Notes: a model not told the origin generated them from the sequence alone. Counted from the stretch's first letter, positions 33,080 through 41,876 are shown. The stretch is DNA of 64,000 bases from JAFGNB01 sp050304135 (GCA_050304135.1 JBNLDC010000006.1:1-64000); one strand, 5' to 3'. Translations and numbers: made by a program.

Positions 33080-35143
33080 TCAGACGCTGCCCTTCTTTTT
33101 TTGATTGTCGAGAACAGTCATGATGCTGCTGGCCACCGGCGGGCATCCGGGAACGTAGACTCCTGCATCACGGAACCGTCGGGTACAGTTGCCGACACAG
33201 ATCGTGTTGGGAGGAACTCCCTGGTGTCCTTTACCTATGGCAATAGATATCGGCCTGTTTTCGGGGAAGTATTCGCCGAGCCGGTCGCCGAACCGTTTCA
33301 TGAACAGCAACACGGTTGACTGGCAGGCGCTGCACGACTGTTCGTCGAGTATGCTTACCCGGGGAAACTCCATGGTCAGATTCGTGGGGACCGGTGCGAA
33401 GGTGCTGCGCAGTGAGTGCCAGTCGGGGGTGGTTATGCTGAAGGTTTCGGTGTCAAGACTGCCGTAGCCGCGTTCCCCGATGATACGAAGGTGCGGAACC
33501 GTTTTTGGGTCGATTCCCATAAGGGTACAGGCAATACTGTCCGCAGCCACGGCATCATCCCCGGCAATAACGAGGTCGAGCGGTTTCGGTTCACCGGCAC
33601 TCGGACCGAGCCCCTCCATCCCGACGGTTCCGTCGATGATTGCGAGGTGGGGACGGAGTACCGAGGCCATATCGGCGATCGCAATGTTGAGTGACTTATC
33701 GCTTGAGAACGGAAGCCGGGGGAGCATATGCAGATCAACCTTACTGCGGCGCCACAGGCACCCTTTCATGTTCTTGACCGAAAGGGTAACTACGGTATGC
33801 ATGTGGGTTTTCATAACCGGGATTGAGACGATGATGTCGTAATCGAACAGGTCGGCACACACTTTCAGTTTGCTTATTGCAGTACCTTCATGGACGGCGA
33901 GTTCTAACGGATCACGTCGGTCCATATCGATACAGCGGCAGTTGCGTTCACGGGCTACCGCCGCAATGCCTGACTGTTCGAATGCCTCTTCTGTTCTGAT
34001 GCCGGTGATCGGGCTCTCGCCGACGGCGACCTCAGCCGCACCGGCTGCTCTGAATGCATCGATGGCGGCGGCGACCACCTGCGGATTGGTGACAACCCCT
34101 GAATCTGGCGATGCAATTCGGCCGATATTCGGTTTGAGCAGTACCCGTCGACCGGAAACCGGAGCAAGGTTGAACTGTGCGAGAGCATCGAGCGTGTTCC
34201 GATAGGGCCCATGCCCGGCGCCTATGGCGATGCGGGGAGCACGGCCGCGTCGTCGAAATGGATTGACCTGCAGTGCGGCAATGTTGTCTCGCGGGAGCGG
34301 CTCCGGTTCCGGTTCCGGCTGCATCGCCTGCGGGTAACTCCCGAGCAGTTTCACCTGCCCGAGTTTCCGGACGGCTGAAAGTGCCTCCTGCATTTCCGGG
34401 GCGAGCGCGTAGCCCGTCAGGTCGATGAAAAAATGGTAGGTGCCGAAATGTTCCCGGGTGGGGCGCGAGATTACCGAGGTGCAGTTTATTGACCGGGAAG
34501 AAAATGCTCCCAGTATGTCGGTCAGTATCCCGGGACGATCATCGGCTTCCAGTACAACGATCGAAGTTTTATAGGGTTTCCCGGAAATGACCGGCTGTTC
34601 CTGTTCAGCAACAACGATATAGCGGGTGGTGGTGATGCGGTAGTCATTGACATTGGGAATAATGAGCGGGTACCCGTCTTCAGGAAGCATCCAGAATGGA
34701 ATCAGTGCCGCAGCGGTCGGATCATCGCTGCTGATTCTTCTGATTGCTTCATCATTGTCGCCAACGTTCCGCAATGCCACCGACTGCAGCGAGGCGATGA
34801 ATTCCGAGCACTCCAGTCGTGAGTGATAGGGCGTATAAAGGGTACGGATTTCAGACGGGGTACCACACCGCGCGATACATCCGTAGGTGGCGCCGGTAAT
34901 GAATTCGTCGATAATCGTGAAGTTGTTCTGCAGAAGCAGTTCGAGGACCGATACCACATGGCCGTCGATCATGTTTTCGTACGGAACAATCCCAAATTCA
35001 CAGCTGTCACCCACAGCACGGAAAACCGCTTTGACCGACGAGTGATACTGCAGTAATTCAATGTCCGCATGGGTTGATTTATAGAGTGCCGCCGCATGGG
35101 CGTTGAACGGGTCCACCGGACCCAGTGTTGCCATTTTTGCCAT
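33080..35143 (-). CDS. prephenate dehydratase-ACT-DUF362 fusion protein
   Basis: 687 residues in three parts. 1-180: prephenate dehydratase-like (MATLGPVDPFNAHAA, FGIVPYENMIDGHVVSVLELL, NDYRITTTRYIVV); the usual TRF is TRY and ENS is ENM. 190-275: ACT domain (KTSIVVLEADDRPGILTDIL, SINCTSVISRPTREHFGTYH). 300-687: DUF362 (VLLKPNIGRIASPDSGVVTNP, AAGAAEVAVGESP, VSIPVMKTHMHTVVTLSVKN, DAVAADSIACTLMGIDP) with a Cys-containing end (CSACQS, CVGNCT, VPGCPP). The first two parts would make phenylpyruvate from prephenate under feedback control; DUF362 has no settled activity. Possible new regulation or aromatic metabolism; such a fusion is unfamiliar to me. Confidence 0.8.
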   Translation of the reverse strand: MAKMATLGPVDPFNAHAAALYKSTHADIELLQYHSSVKAVFRAVGDSCEFGIVPYENMIDGHVVSVLELLLQNNFTIIDEFITGATYGCIARCGTPSEIRTLYTPYHSRLECSEFIASLQSVALRNVGDNDEAIRRISSDDPTAAALIPFWMLPEDGYPLIIPNVNDYRITTTRYIVVAEQEQPVISGKPYKTSIVVLEADDRPGILTDILGAFSSRSINCTSVISRPTREHFGTYHFFIDLTGYALAPEMQEALSAVRKLGQVKLLGSYPQAMQPEPEPEPLPRDNIAALQVNPFRRRGRAPRIAIGAGHGPYRNTLDALAQFNLAPVSGRRVLLKPNIGRIASPDSGVVTNPQVVAAAIDAFRAAGAAEVAVGESPITGIRTEEAFEQSGIAAVARERNCRCIDMDRRDPLELAVHEGTAISKLKVCADLFDYDIIVSIPVMKTHMHTVVTLSVKNMKGCLWRRSKVDLHMLPRLPFSSDKSLNIAIADMASVLRPHLAIIDGTVGMEGLGPSAGEPKPLDLVIAGDDAVAADSIACTLMGIDPKTVPHLRIIGERGYGSLDTETFSITTPDWHSLRSTFAPVPTNLTMEFPRVSILDEQSCSACQSTVLLFMKRFGDRLGEYFPENRPISIAIGKGHQGVPPNTICVGNCTRRFRDAGVYVPGCPPVASSIMTVLDNQKKKGSV

Positions 35144-35163
35144 GTATTCCCCTTGATTCCCGC

Positions 35164-35200
35164 CAGGGGAGTCGAGGTGTTCCCCTGCCGGTTGCAGGGG
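35164..35200 (-). promoter_or_regulatory. competing hairpins in the leader of the fusion gene
   Basis: On the - strand, GCAGGGGA can pair with the CCCCTGC before it (35188-35182 is the downstream partner of 35200-35194) or with TCCCCTG nearer the start codon, so the two stems exclude each other. The same hairpin contains GCAACCGG (35195-35188), identical to the right arm of the terminator upstream (35231-35224), so the terminator's left arm could pair here instead. This is the geometry of an attenuator. Confidence 0.4.
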
Positions 35201-35212
35201 GAGTGAAAATCA

Positions 35213-35253
35213 AAAAATAGGTTCCGGTTGCGTTAAAAACTACCTGCAACCGG
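35213..35253 (-). terminator. intrinsic-type terminator after larE
   Basis: On the - strand CCGGTTGC (35253-35246), a 14-nt loop, GCAACCGG (35231-35224), then AACCTATTTTTT. Eight perfect pairs and a U-run 58 nt past the larE stop. It also lies in the leader of the downstream fusion gene, where it could act as a conditional terminator. Confidence 0.6.
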
Positions 35254-35310
35254 CGAATTGACGACGAGGTAATCAGGTAAAAATTGTGTCGGGTGATGAC
35301 CACCGGTCTC

Positions 35311-36114
35311 TTACTGTACAGTTTGCGGCAACGCCTCGTTCATTGCACCGGTACGGTATCCGCGGAGGTCAAGTGCGGTATAAATGAATCCTGCACTGCG
35401 GCAAAGCTCATCGAGGTGCATCCGCGCACTCCAGGCTTTGTCGATCTCCTCCGGTGCCACCTCAATCCGGGCACAGTTTTCATGGCTGCGGACCCGGAAC
35501 TGTCTGAACCCGAGTTTTTTCAATGCTTCCTCTGCAGCTCCGACCCGTTCAAGTTTCTCGCGGGTAATGGTTTCTCCGTAGGGAAAACGGGAGGCGAGGC
35601 AGGCGTAGGAGGGTTTTACCGCTGTTGCAAGGTGCAGCTGCTCTGAAAACTCCCGGATCTCGTTTTTGGTGAATCCGGATTCAAGAAGGGGAGAGATGAT
35701 CTCCAGTTCTTTGATCGCCCGCCTGCCGGGACGGTAATCGGAAAGGTCGTCAACGGTACTTCCTTCAAATACTGCAGCGAGCCCTTCTTCCTGTGCAATT
35801 GACCGCAAAACTGAAAAAAGCTCATGCTTGCAGTGGTAGCAACGGTCGGGGGTGTTTTGCGCAAAACCGGGTATGTCAATCTCCTCGGAAACGATGACCC
35901 GGTGTCTGATGCCGATTTCTGCCGCGAGGCGCTTCGCATCGGCGAGTTCCGATGCCGGATAGGTACAGGAGGTAGCGGTGACAAGCAGTACCCGTTCACC
36001 GAGAACACCTGCCGCGACCTTTGCCAGAAAGGTGCTGTCAACACCGCCCGAGAAAGCGATAAGTGCGGAATCATACCGTGAAATAAACTGCTGTAGTTGC
36101 TCAAGTTTGTTCAT
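35311..36114 (-). CDS. larE: ATP-dependent sacrificial sulfur transferase LarE
   Basis: 267 residues from ATG 36114, chosen for the GGGAG site before it; a longer frame to 36174 adds an implausible hydrophobic lead. PP-loop ALIAFSGGVDSTFLAKVA (about 17-34), then CYHCKHELFSVL and PSYACLASRFPYGETIT, whose Cys is at the position of the sacrificial Cys in Lactiplantibacillus LarE. LarE adenylates a pyridinium dicarboxylate and gives up its Cys sulfur to build the nickel-pincer cofactor of lactate racemase-type enzymes. larB and larC are not in the window, so it may serve a different sulfur transfer. Downstream comes a terminator. Confidence 0.88.
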   Translation of the reverse strand: MNKLEQLQQFISRYDSALIAFSGGVDSTFLAKVAAGVLGERVLLVTATSCTYPASELADAKRLAAEIGIRHRVIVSEEIDIPGFAQNTPDRCYHCKHELFSVLRSIAQEEGLAAVFEGSTVDDLSDYRPGRRAIKELEIISPLLESGFTKNEIREFSEQLHLATAVKPSYACLASRFPYGETITREKLERVGAAEEALKKLGFRQFRVRSHENCARIEVAPEEIDKAWSARMHLDELCRSAGFIYTALDLRGYRTGAMNEALPQTVQ

Positions 36115-36240
36115 GAATACTCCCGTAAGTGTCAGAAAAACGCATAGAATAAAGTATATTCGATTCACCGGCAAAGAAAGTGTTCATTGCATAAAAATAG
36201 ACCGCTATATAGTTTTATTGCATTAAACAACATCGGATAA

Positions 36241-36753
36241 GTGAACCAGTCAGCCATGCCGCACTCCAATCAGCAGGAATTTCTCCGCGAGATTTACGAC
36301 ACAACCCGGATACTCAGAAAACCGATTTCCGGCATTATATCCGGATACCATGAACTGCCCTATGTTCTGATCGCTCCCAACGATGAAAATCGCGACCATA
36401 CCATAGAAATAAATGGTACAATTAACGTATCACCCAAGTTCGTAATCTCTCCCGGAATGCTCCAGGAGACGTTCGGTGATGTTTTTGACAGCGAAACCTT
36501 CGATAAAAACCTCGAGGGGCGCCTCTTTTCATTCGCTTTTGCCGGAAAGAAAAACATGAAGATCGAAAGTACGACCTTTCGACTTTTTCACCGGGAGGAT
36601 CCCCCGGAGCAGTACCTCGCTCAGGCGGAAGATACCCTGATGCAACAGGAGAATACCAGAAGCGGTCTGATCTTCTGTCCGCATTTTACCTATTATCCGG
36701 TTTCCATCGATCGGTTTATTTCCGAAATTCTCGATCGGGAGATGCGGGTATGA
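36241..36753 (+). CDS. hypothetical cytoplasmic protein
   Basis: 170 residues, starting with GTG (or from ATG 36256). No signal peptide or membrane helix. Visible segments: FLREIYDTTRILRKPISGIISGYHELPYVLIAP, INGTINVSPKFVISPGMLQETFGDVFD and LIFCPHFTYYPVSIDRFISEILDREM. I do not recognise the family. It opens a three-gene + strand unit and ends in an ATGA overlap with the next gene; divergent from larE across 126 nt. No operator or promoter is obvious. Confidence 0.7.
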   Translation: MNQSAMPHSNQQEFLREIYDTTRILRKPISGIISGYHELPYVLIAPNDENRDHTIEINGTINVSPKFVISPGMLQETFGDVFDSETFDKNLEGRLFSFAFAGKKNMKIESTTFRLFHREDPPEQYLAQAEDTLMQQENTRSGLIFCPHFTYYPVSIDRFISEILDREMRV

Positions 36754-37010
36754 AGAAGTCCGGCAGGCAGTTTTTCACCGCCGATGAATACCGCCGGCTT
36801 GCACGAAATCCGTTCGTCGACCGGCAGATGTTGCAGTTTGTCAAAAACAAGACCGTTGCTCCGGCCGGAAGTCGCCAGCCGACAATTCAAACTGATCAGG
36901 GAAAAATGCCATCCGCGTCACGCCCGGCGGTTTCACGCCGTCCGGTGCAGATCAGTGAAAATAGCGCACGGCTTATCGCAATGGCCATCAGTGCGATGAT
37001 GCGGGAGTAA
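36750..37010 (+). CDS. small basic hypothetical protein
   Basis: 86 residues, strongly basic (MKKSGRQFFTADEYRRLARNPFVDRQ..., RPAVSRRPVQISENSARL) and ending in a short helix SARLIAMAISAMMRE. The start codon overlaps the previous stop as ATGA and the next gene starts 3 nt after its stop, so translation of all three is probably coupled. No family seen. Basic charge could mean nucleic acid binding, but that is a guess. Confidence 0.62.
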   Translation: MKKSGRQFFTADEYRRLARNPFVDRQMLQFVKNKTVAPAGSRQPTIQTDQGKMPSASRPAVSRRPVQISENSARLIAMAISAMMRE

Positions 37011-37013
37011 CTC

Positions 37014-37475
37014 ATGTGGCTGTTGTCCTTTTACCGTTTATACGTGTCAATCGCCGCCGGTGTTGCGGCGGGGCTCTTTCTGGTGCGTACCTGGTGGTTC
37101 GGTCTTCTTGCCGCAATTTTCGTACGGATGCTGTGGGGGGGCATTGAACATCTGGTGGAGAGGGTGCGGATCAACAAATCATTCGAGGAGCATGCGCATG
37201 CATTCAAGCAGGAACTTGGTCCGTACGGTATCCGGATGATCAATAAAGCGGAGAAAGACGGATCGGTGAAGCGTCAGCTTGCCGAGGTGTTTACCGCCGA
37301 CGAAACGAAACTGCGCAAAGCGGTCGAACAGCTCGAAATGATGGATACGCTTTTTAAGGCGGGGATGCGTCCCGACGGTGATACCTACCAGCTGCATGAT
37401 CTGAAACTCAAATACGGAAAGTTTCGTATTGAGAAAATTGACAAGGCGTCAAAGGGTGACAAGGTGACAAGGTGA
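37014..37475 (+). CDS. small membrane protein with cytoplasmic tail, unknown
   Basis: 153 residues. A hydrophobic hairpin at the N-terminus (LLSFYRLYVSIAAGVAAGLFLVRTWWFGLLAAIFVRMLWGG cannot be split into fewer than two helices, about 2-42 in total), followed by a charged helical tail (EHLVERVRINKSFEEHAHAF, LAEVFTADETKLRKAVEQLEMM). The C-terminal codons run into a tandem GGTGACAA repeat that supplies the stop. Third gene of the unknown unit from 36241. No family recognised. Confidence 0.66.
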   Translation: MWLLSFYRLYVSIAAGVAAGLFLVRTWWFGLLAAIFVRMLWGGIEHLVERVRINKSFEEHAHAFKQELGPYGIRMINKAEKDGSVKRQLAEVFTADETKLRKAVEQLEMMDTLFKAGMRPDGDTYQLHDLKLKYGKFRIEKIDKASKGDKVTR

Positions 37476-37478
37476 CAA
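37455..37478 (+). repeat. three tandem GGTGACAA copies over a stop codon
   Basis: Three exact 8-bp copies at 37455, 37463 and 37471. The stop codon of the preceding gene (37473-37475) lies inside the third copy. Because 8 is not a multiple of 3, gaining or losing one copy would change the end of the protein. Confidence 0.7.
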
Positions 37479-37523
37479 ACTTTCACCAGGTCTCCGTGTC
37501 TCCCCGTCTTCAGTATCACTGAC

Positions 37524-38540
37524 TCACTGCGGCAGACCCTGCAACAGTTCAGGTGTCGGTAGTTCCGGTGCTTGAGCAAGTGACGTATCAATAAACTCTA
37601 TTTTGGCCTTTTTCTTCAGGTCGTCGAGGTGTTCGCCAATCTGCTTGTTGCGTTCCTTGATCTCGAGAAGAAATCTGATACGTTCGGCAACCTCTTCATA
37701 ACTCTGTTGTTTTTCCGCCTCTTCGTCGGTTTTCTGCAGGATGAACAATCCGATTTCCGTGGGGATGACATTGCTGATTTCCCCCTTTTTCAGCTGAAAC
37801 AGCGGTTCGTCCAGTTCTTTTTTCAGATCGCCTTTCCCGAACCAGCCGATATCGCCACCTTCAAGGGCTCCGGGGCCTTTTGAATGTTTCTTTGCCAGAT
37901 CCGCAAACGGGGTTCCACTGATGATCTTCTGCCTGATTTCTCCGGCAGTAGTGAGCAGCGACTGTTTGTCGTTATCCTGAGCCCCTTCGGGGTAGGGGAG
38001 AAAAATCTGGTTCGCCTGTATCCGGGCGGTCGCGGTATACTGTCCCTTGTTTTTTTCGTAAAAGTCACGGCACTCCTGAGAGTCAACCTGGCGTCCTGCT
38101 GCGAAAAGCTCTTTCATCAGTTTTTCCAGACGAACTCCCTCGGCGATCTGCTGCCGCAGGCTGGAATCGGTCTCTCCCATTTTAATAAGTTCCCGTTCAA
38201 AGGCAGCTTGGTCGGGTGCACGGCTTCTCAGCATGCTATACAGGCTGTCAACTTCCGCGGTATCTGCAGTAATGCCGCGTTTCTGCGCTTCTTCTATCAG
38301 GAGACGGTGCGCAATGAGTTGCTGGGCTGCTCCTGCCAGCAGTTCTCCCGTAATACCCTCCACTGCTTTTTCCGGGAAGGCCGAAATCATGCTTTCTCTG
38401 AGGAGTTCGGCGGTCTGCATGACCTGTACCATGGGAATCTCGTAGCCGTTGACGATAAGGGCGATACCTTCCTTCGGTTTTTTTGAGCAGGAGGTAACAA
38501 TGAATACGGTAAAGAAACAGCAGAAAATGGTACGTAGCAT
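37524..38540 (-). CDS. lipoprotein peptidyl-prolyl isomerase (PrsA/SurA-like)
   Basis: 338 residues. Lipoprotein signal with lipobox VTSC (about 15-18). An N-terminal SurA-like helical region (IVNGYEIPMVQVMQTAELLRE, QLIAHRLLIEEAQKRGI) and one parvulin domain (about 170-275: ARIQANQIFLPYPEG, SGTPFADLAKKHSKGPGALEGGDIGWFGKGDL, PLFQLKKGEISNVIPTEIGLFILQ). It would assist folding of exported proteins in the periplasm. Convergent with the unknown + strand unit. A promoter is not obvious; the HD-GYP regulator ends 38 nt upstream of its start and may be co-transcribed. Confidence 0.85.
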   Translation of the reverse strand: MLRTIFCCFFTVFIVTSCSKKPKEGIALIVNGYEIPMVQVMQTAELLRESMISAFPEKAVEGITGELLAGAAQQLIAHRLLIEEAQKRGITADTAEVDSLYSMLRSRAPDQAAFERELIKMGETDSSLRQQIAEGVRLEKLMKELFAAGRQVDSQECRDFYEKNKGQYTATARIQANQIFLPYPEGAQDNDKQSLLTTAGEIRQKIISGTPFADLAKKHSKGPGALEGGDIGWFGKGDLKKELDEPLFQLKKGEISNVIPTEIGLFILQKTDEEAEKQQSYEEVAERIRFLLEIKERNKQIGEHLDDLKKKAKIEFIDTSLAQAPELPTPELLQGLPQ

Positions 38541-38578
38541 GGTGGTCCTTTCAGGGTGGTATATGTCGGTGAATCGTA

Positions 38579-40591
38579 TTATCGGCCGAAGGATGCATCC
38601 GGCGTCGGAGCTGGCTGCTCCTCGGTAAGCCAGAGCTTTTTTTCGGCAACGCGCATGAATGCGGCAATGATTGACGGATCAAACTGCTTGCCGCTCTCCT
38701 GTCGCAGCAGTTTGATCGCCTCGACTCTGCCGAGACTTGTCCGGTAGGGTCGGTTTGACGTCATTGCCTCAAAGGCATCGGCAACGTGCAGTATCCGGGC
38801 TCCCAGTGGAATCTGTTCTCCCCGCAGTCCGTCGGGGTAGCCGTTGCCGTCGTAGTGCTCATGGTGATACAGTATCATTTTATACAGGTCACGCAGAAAG
38901 GGAACGTCGCGGACGATATTCGCACCGAGGGTACTGTGCGTTTTCATGATACCGTTGAATTCCTCGTAAGTGAGCGGTCCCGGTTTGTTGAGTATGTACC
39001 CGGGAATACCGATTTTTCCTATGTCGTGCAGCAGCCCCGCATCGCGGATACTTCCGATCATCTTGTCGTCGATACTCAGTTCATGGGCGATTTCTTCGGC
39101 GATGTTCATGACGTTTTCGGAATGGCCGTGGGTATAGGTATCCTTTGCGTCAACGGCAATGGCAAGAGCCTTGATGGTGCGGATATAATTTTCCTTCATG
39201 TCGCTGTAAAGCTTCGTGTTGGTAAGTGCGATACGGGTCTGACCGACAATACTCGAGAGCAGGGCGAGTTTGCCGGACGACTGCTGCGGCTCAACCACCG
39301 CTCCGAAAAATACCGCACCGAACCGCAGGTCGTCCCAGCAGAGTGGTACCACGTAACGCAGAGCGAGTGACGGCATCGGCATCGGACTTTCCGGAGCGTT
39401 GTCAAGCTTGACCTGATTGAAGACGGTTCGTTTTCGGCGTGGCCTGGTATCCGCCGAGCGGTTGTACACCGCTACCGTTTCGCTGCAGATTTCCTGCAGT
39501 ACTTTTTCGGTGGTTGCATTGCGGGACCAGTAGAGAAATTCATGGGTTCGGCGCTGTTCCACCAGAAATCCCATAAAATCCGCTTCAAAATGCCGGACGG
39601 CGGTTTCGAACAGGGCATGAATGACATCGTATTTATCAACCATTCCCATCAGTTTTTCGGAATAGGATGAGACAATCTGCAGATCGAGCAGTTTACGGTT
39701 GACTGTTTCGTACAGTTGTGAATTAACCAGCGCATTTCCCACCTGAATCGCGACGATTTCGACCGCCTGCCGGTCGGCGGTGGAGAACGGGTCCGTGGTG
39801 TCGCTTCTTCTGAGTATAATTACCCCTTTAATATCGTTGCCTGATTTGAGCGGTGCGACAAGGTAGGCTTCCTGAACGGCGGCGGTGCGGGGTTCTCCGG
39901 ACGGGGACCATTCACCGGTCGTGACGGATCGGGAGCATGTCTGGCCCGTGGAAGTCACTTTATCAATCATTGCTGCAAGCACGGTTTCGTCGAATGGTAG
40001 TTCGGGGGAAGTTGAAACCCGTACATTTGTCCAGTTGTTCTTCTCCCGTTCAAACAGACGGAGTGCGGCACTGTCTGCAAGACTGATCTGCAGAAAATAG
40101 TCGAATGATATATCGAGGAGTGTGTCGAGATCTGAGTCGCTGTTGAGTCTGCTGATCCGGTTGAAAAAGGTGGAAAAATCATGCAGCAGGCCGTGTTCGA
40201 ATGTCCGGTTTTCCGCCTGCAGTGACTGTTCTATCTTTCTGATGAGAAGGTCCGTCGCATACGGTTTTGTCAGACAGTCGACGGCGCCTTTTTTGAGTGC
40301 CGCAGTAACGGTCGTGTCATCAGCCGTGGTATCGGTAGTCGTGACGATAATCGGAATCGGGTGTCTGGTTCGTATTGCCGCGACAAAGACGGCATCCACT
40401 TCGTCAGATGGGAGGGCGAGGTCGCAGATAATGGTCTGCGGATGGAGCTGGTCGATCATTTCGATCGCCTGCCTGCCGGTATGGGCAAGAGCGGTCCGGT
40501 AGCGTAACATCAGCAGTTTGCTGCTTACGCGTGAACACCACTCAAGGTCTCCATCTATAATAAGTATTAAGCACTCTTCGGGTGGAGTCAT
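38579..40591 (-). CDS. response regulator with GAF domains and HD-GYP output
   Basis: 670 residues. Receiver domain 1-120 with acidic residues at the start (LIIDGDLEWC), phospho-acceptor Asp in TIICDLALPSDEVD and Lys in CLTKPYATDLL. Two GAF-like sensor regions (about 135-290 and 300-470). The HD-GYP domain (about 480-650) is complete: HGHSENVMNIAEEIAHEL, AGLLHDIGKIGIPGYILNKPG, LYHHEHYDGNGYPDGLRGEQIP, ADAFEAMTSNRPYR. It should hydrolyse cyclic di-GMP in response to phosphorylation by an unknown kinase. Cytoplasmic. Upstream of the prolyl isomerase gene. Confidence 0.9.
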   Translation of the reverse strand: MTPPEECLILIIDGDLEWCSRVSSKLLMLRYRTALAHTGRQAIEMIDQLHPQTIICDLALPSDEVDAVFVAAIRTRHPIPIIVTTTDTTADDTTVTAALKKGAVDCLTKPYATDLLIRKIEQSLQAENRTFEHGLLHDFSTFFNRISRLNSDSDLDTLLDISFDYFLQISLADSAALRLFEREKNNWTNVRVSTSPELPFDETVLAAMIDKVTSTGQTCSRSVTTGEWSPSGEPRTAAVQEAYLVAPLKSGNDIKGVIILRRSDTTDPFSTADRQAVEIVAIQVGNALVNSQLYETVNRKLLDLQIVSSYSEKLMGMVDKYDVIHALFETAVRHFEADFMGFLVEQRRTHEFLYWSRNATTEKVLQEICSETVAVYNRSADTRPRRKRTVFNQVKLDNAPESPMPMPSLALRYVVPLCWDDLRFGAVFFGAVVEPQQSSGKLALLSSIVGQTRIALTNTKLYSDMKENYIRTIKALAIAVDAKDTYTHGHSENVMNIAEEIAHELSIDDKMIGSIRDAGLLHDIGKIGIPGYILNKPGPLTYEEFNGIMKTHSTLGANIVRDVPFLRDLYKMILYHHEHYDGNGYPDGLRGEQIPLGARILHVADAFEAMTSNRPYRTSLGRVEAIKLLRQESGKQFDPSIIAAFMRVAEKKLWLTEEQPAPTPDASFGR

Positions 40592-40642
40592 CCGTACTCA
40601 CCAGGGAAATTGTTCGATATCGTGTACGGTGATACGTTATCA

Positions 40643-41671
40643 CTACCAAGCGTACTGAACTGCTACCTGGTAGGTGCCTCCCAGTTCGTGGACCAAGTAG
40701 GCGAAGTCGATTCCGGCGTTTCCGCCTAATAAATATACACCGCCGCCGAAACCGAAGTTGGTACCGGAGTATCCGACTCGTAATGCAACGGTCTGCATGA
40801 TGGTGTATTCGATACCGAATCGTGCCCTTGAAAGCATCATGGAGGGTTTTTCGGATAAGGTCGCAGTACCCGGGGTTTGAATAGTATTGTGAATTTCTGT
40901 TTCCGATGAAGTATAGGTATTGATACCGTCATTGGAAAGAAGGTCCGGAGTTGAATAATTGAGACGCAATGCACCATAGATGTAGGGAATATAACGGGAC
41001 CAGCCGATACCCATCCGCACATGGGGGAGCGACCGCTGCTTGAAATTTTCATTCCAGTAAATATAGCTGGAGGTCGCGTTTTCGACGAGAAGTGCTGATG
41101 ATACACCTGTTCGTGTAAATCGTGCGGTAAGTCCCGCATCACAACCGATGCCGTATCCGGTTTCGGGTAGTCGCCATCGTTTGGCGTTAATGGCAATTCC
41201 GGCTCCCAGGGAGAGTTTCGGTGAGAGGGTAAATGCTCGTCCAATCCCGGCCCGCATAAGAATCTTTGATGCGGAGAAATAGGATATTTTTGCAACACTC
41301 AGTTTACCGTCATCGGTGGCGGTGCTCTGCCGGGTATCCATGATGTCCGGTACGTAGATGTAACCTATTGTCAGACTGATTCCAAAATCTTTTACCGGTT
41401 GGCCGCTGTAGGAGGCCATGGAGGTGCTGAAAGTGTTCTGATAAAAACCGGCGTAGGAAAGAGATAGCCGGTCAAGGGTGTCAAACGGAAGATTGCCGGG
41501 GGAACACTCGGCGGTGGTTCCGTTGCCGTTACTTATAGCTGAACCTCCCAATGCGGCGGATGCCGGGGAAACCATAAAATCCTCGGTAACACTCGCATAC
41601 GGATTGCTTTCGGGGGTCGCACTACAGAGAGTGATGGCAATAACTACGAACAGGCAACCTTTAAACAGCAT
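40643..41671 (-). CDS. PorV/UPF0164-like outer-membrane protein
   Basis: 342 residues. Signal peptide (LFKGCLFVVIAITLCSATPES), then the PorV-type start DFMVSPASAALGGSAISNGNGTTA, followed by GNLPFDTLDRLSLSYAGFYQ and repeated amphipathic strands such as LMRAGIGRAFTLSPKLSLGAGIAINA. Ends VAVQYAW with a terminal aromatic residue. PorV-like barrels bind lipid or act as shuttle in type IX secretion in Bacteroidota, but the wider group also occurs without that system, and no por genes are seen nearby. Alone between the HD-GYP gene and the tRNA. Confidence 0.75.
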   Translation of the reverse strand: MLFKGCLFVVIAITLCSATPESNPYASVTEDFMVSPASAALGGSAISNGNGTTAECSPGNLPFDTLDRLSLSYAGFYQNTFSTSMASYSGQPVKDFGISLTIGYIYVPDIMDTRQSTATDDGKLSVAKISYFSASKILMRAGIGRAFTLSPKLSLGAGIAINAKRWRLPETGYGIGCDAGLTARFTRTGVSSALLVENATSSYIYWNENFKQRSLPHVRMGIGWSRYIPYIYGALRLNYSTPDLLSNDGINTYTSSETEIHNTIQTPGTATLSEKPSMMLSRARFGIEYTIMQTVALRVGYSGTNFGFGGGVYLLGGNAGIDFAYLVHELGGTYQVAVQYAW

Positions 41672-41876
41672 AAGTATAACATACCTCTGAAAAACGTAGG
41701 TTAAAGCAGAAAAATAACACAGTTACCAGTATTACACCATAGCGACTGCTTTTATTGTGTTTTTTTAAGGCGGAAATAGTGACGGAACGGGTAATACGGG
41801 TAAGTCGGATAGTGGGATCCGCTTTCTGTAAGCTGTTGTAACGGGAATAGGCCGGTTCCTCAGCGAAACCGGTATC

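Noticed and set aside
35079..35303. 74-codon frame on the - strand upstream of and into the fusion gene
   Set aside because: As a full gene it overlaps the dehydratase coding region out of frame and runs through a terminator; only its first codons are considered as a possible leader peptide.
36241..37010. Toxin-antitoxin pair
   Set aside because: Two small overlapping genes with a basic second product fit superficially, but no toxin or antitoxin motif is visible.
40643..41671. Type IX secretion component
   Set aside because: PorV-like start is visible, but no other por or spr gene is present and similar barrels exist outside type IX systems.
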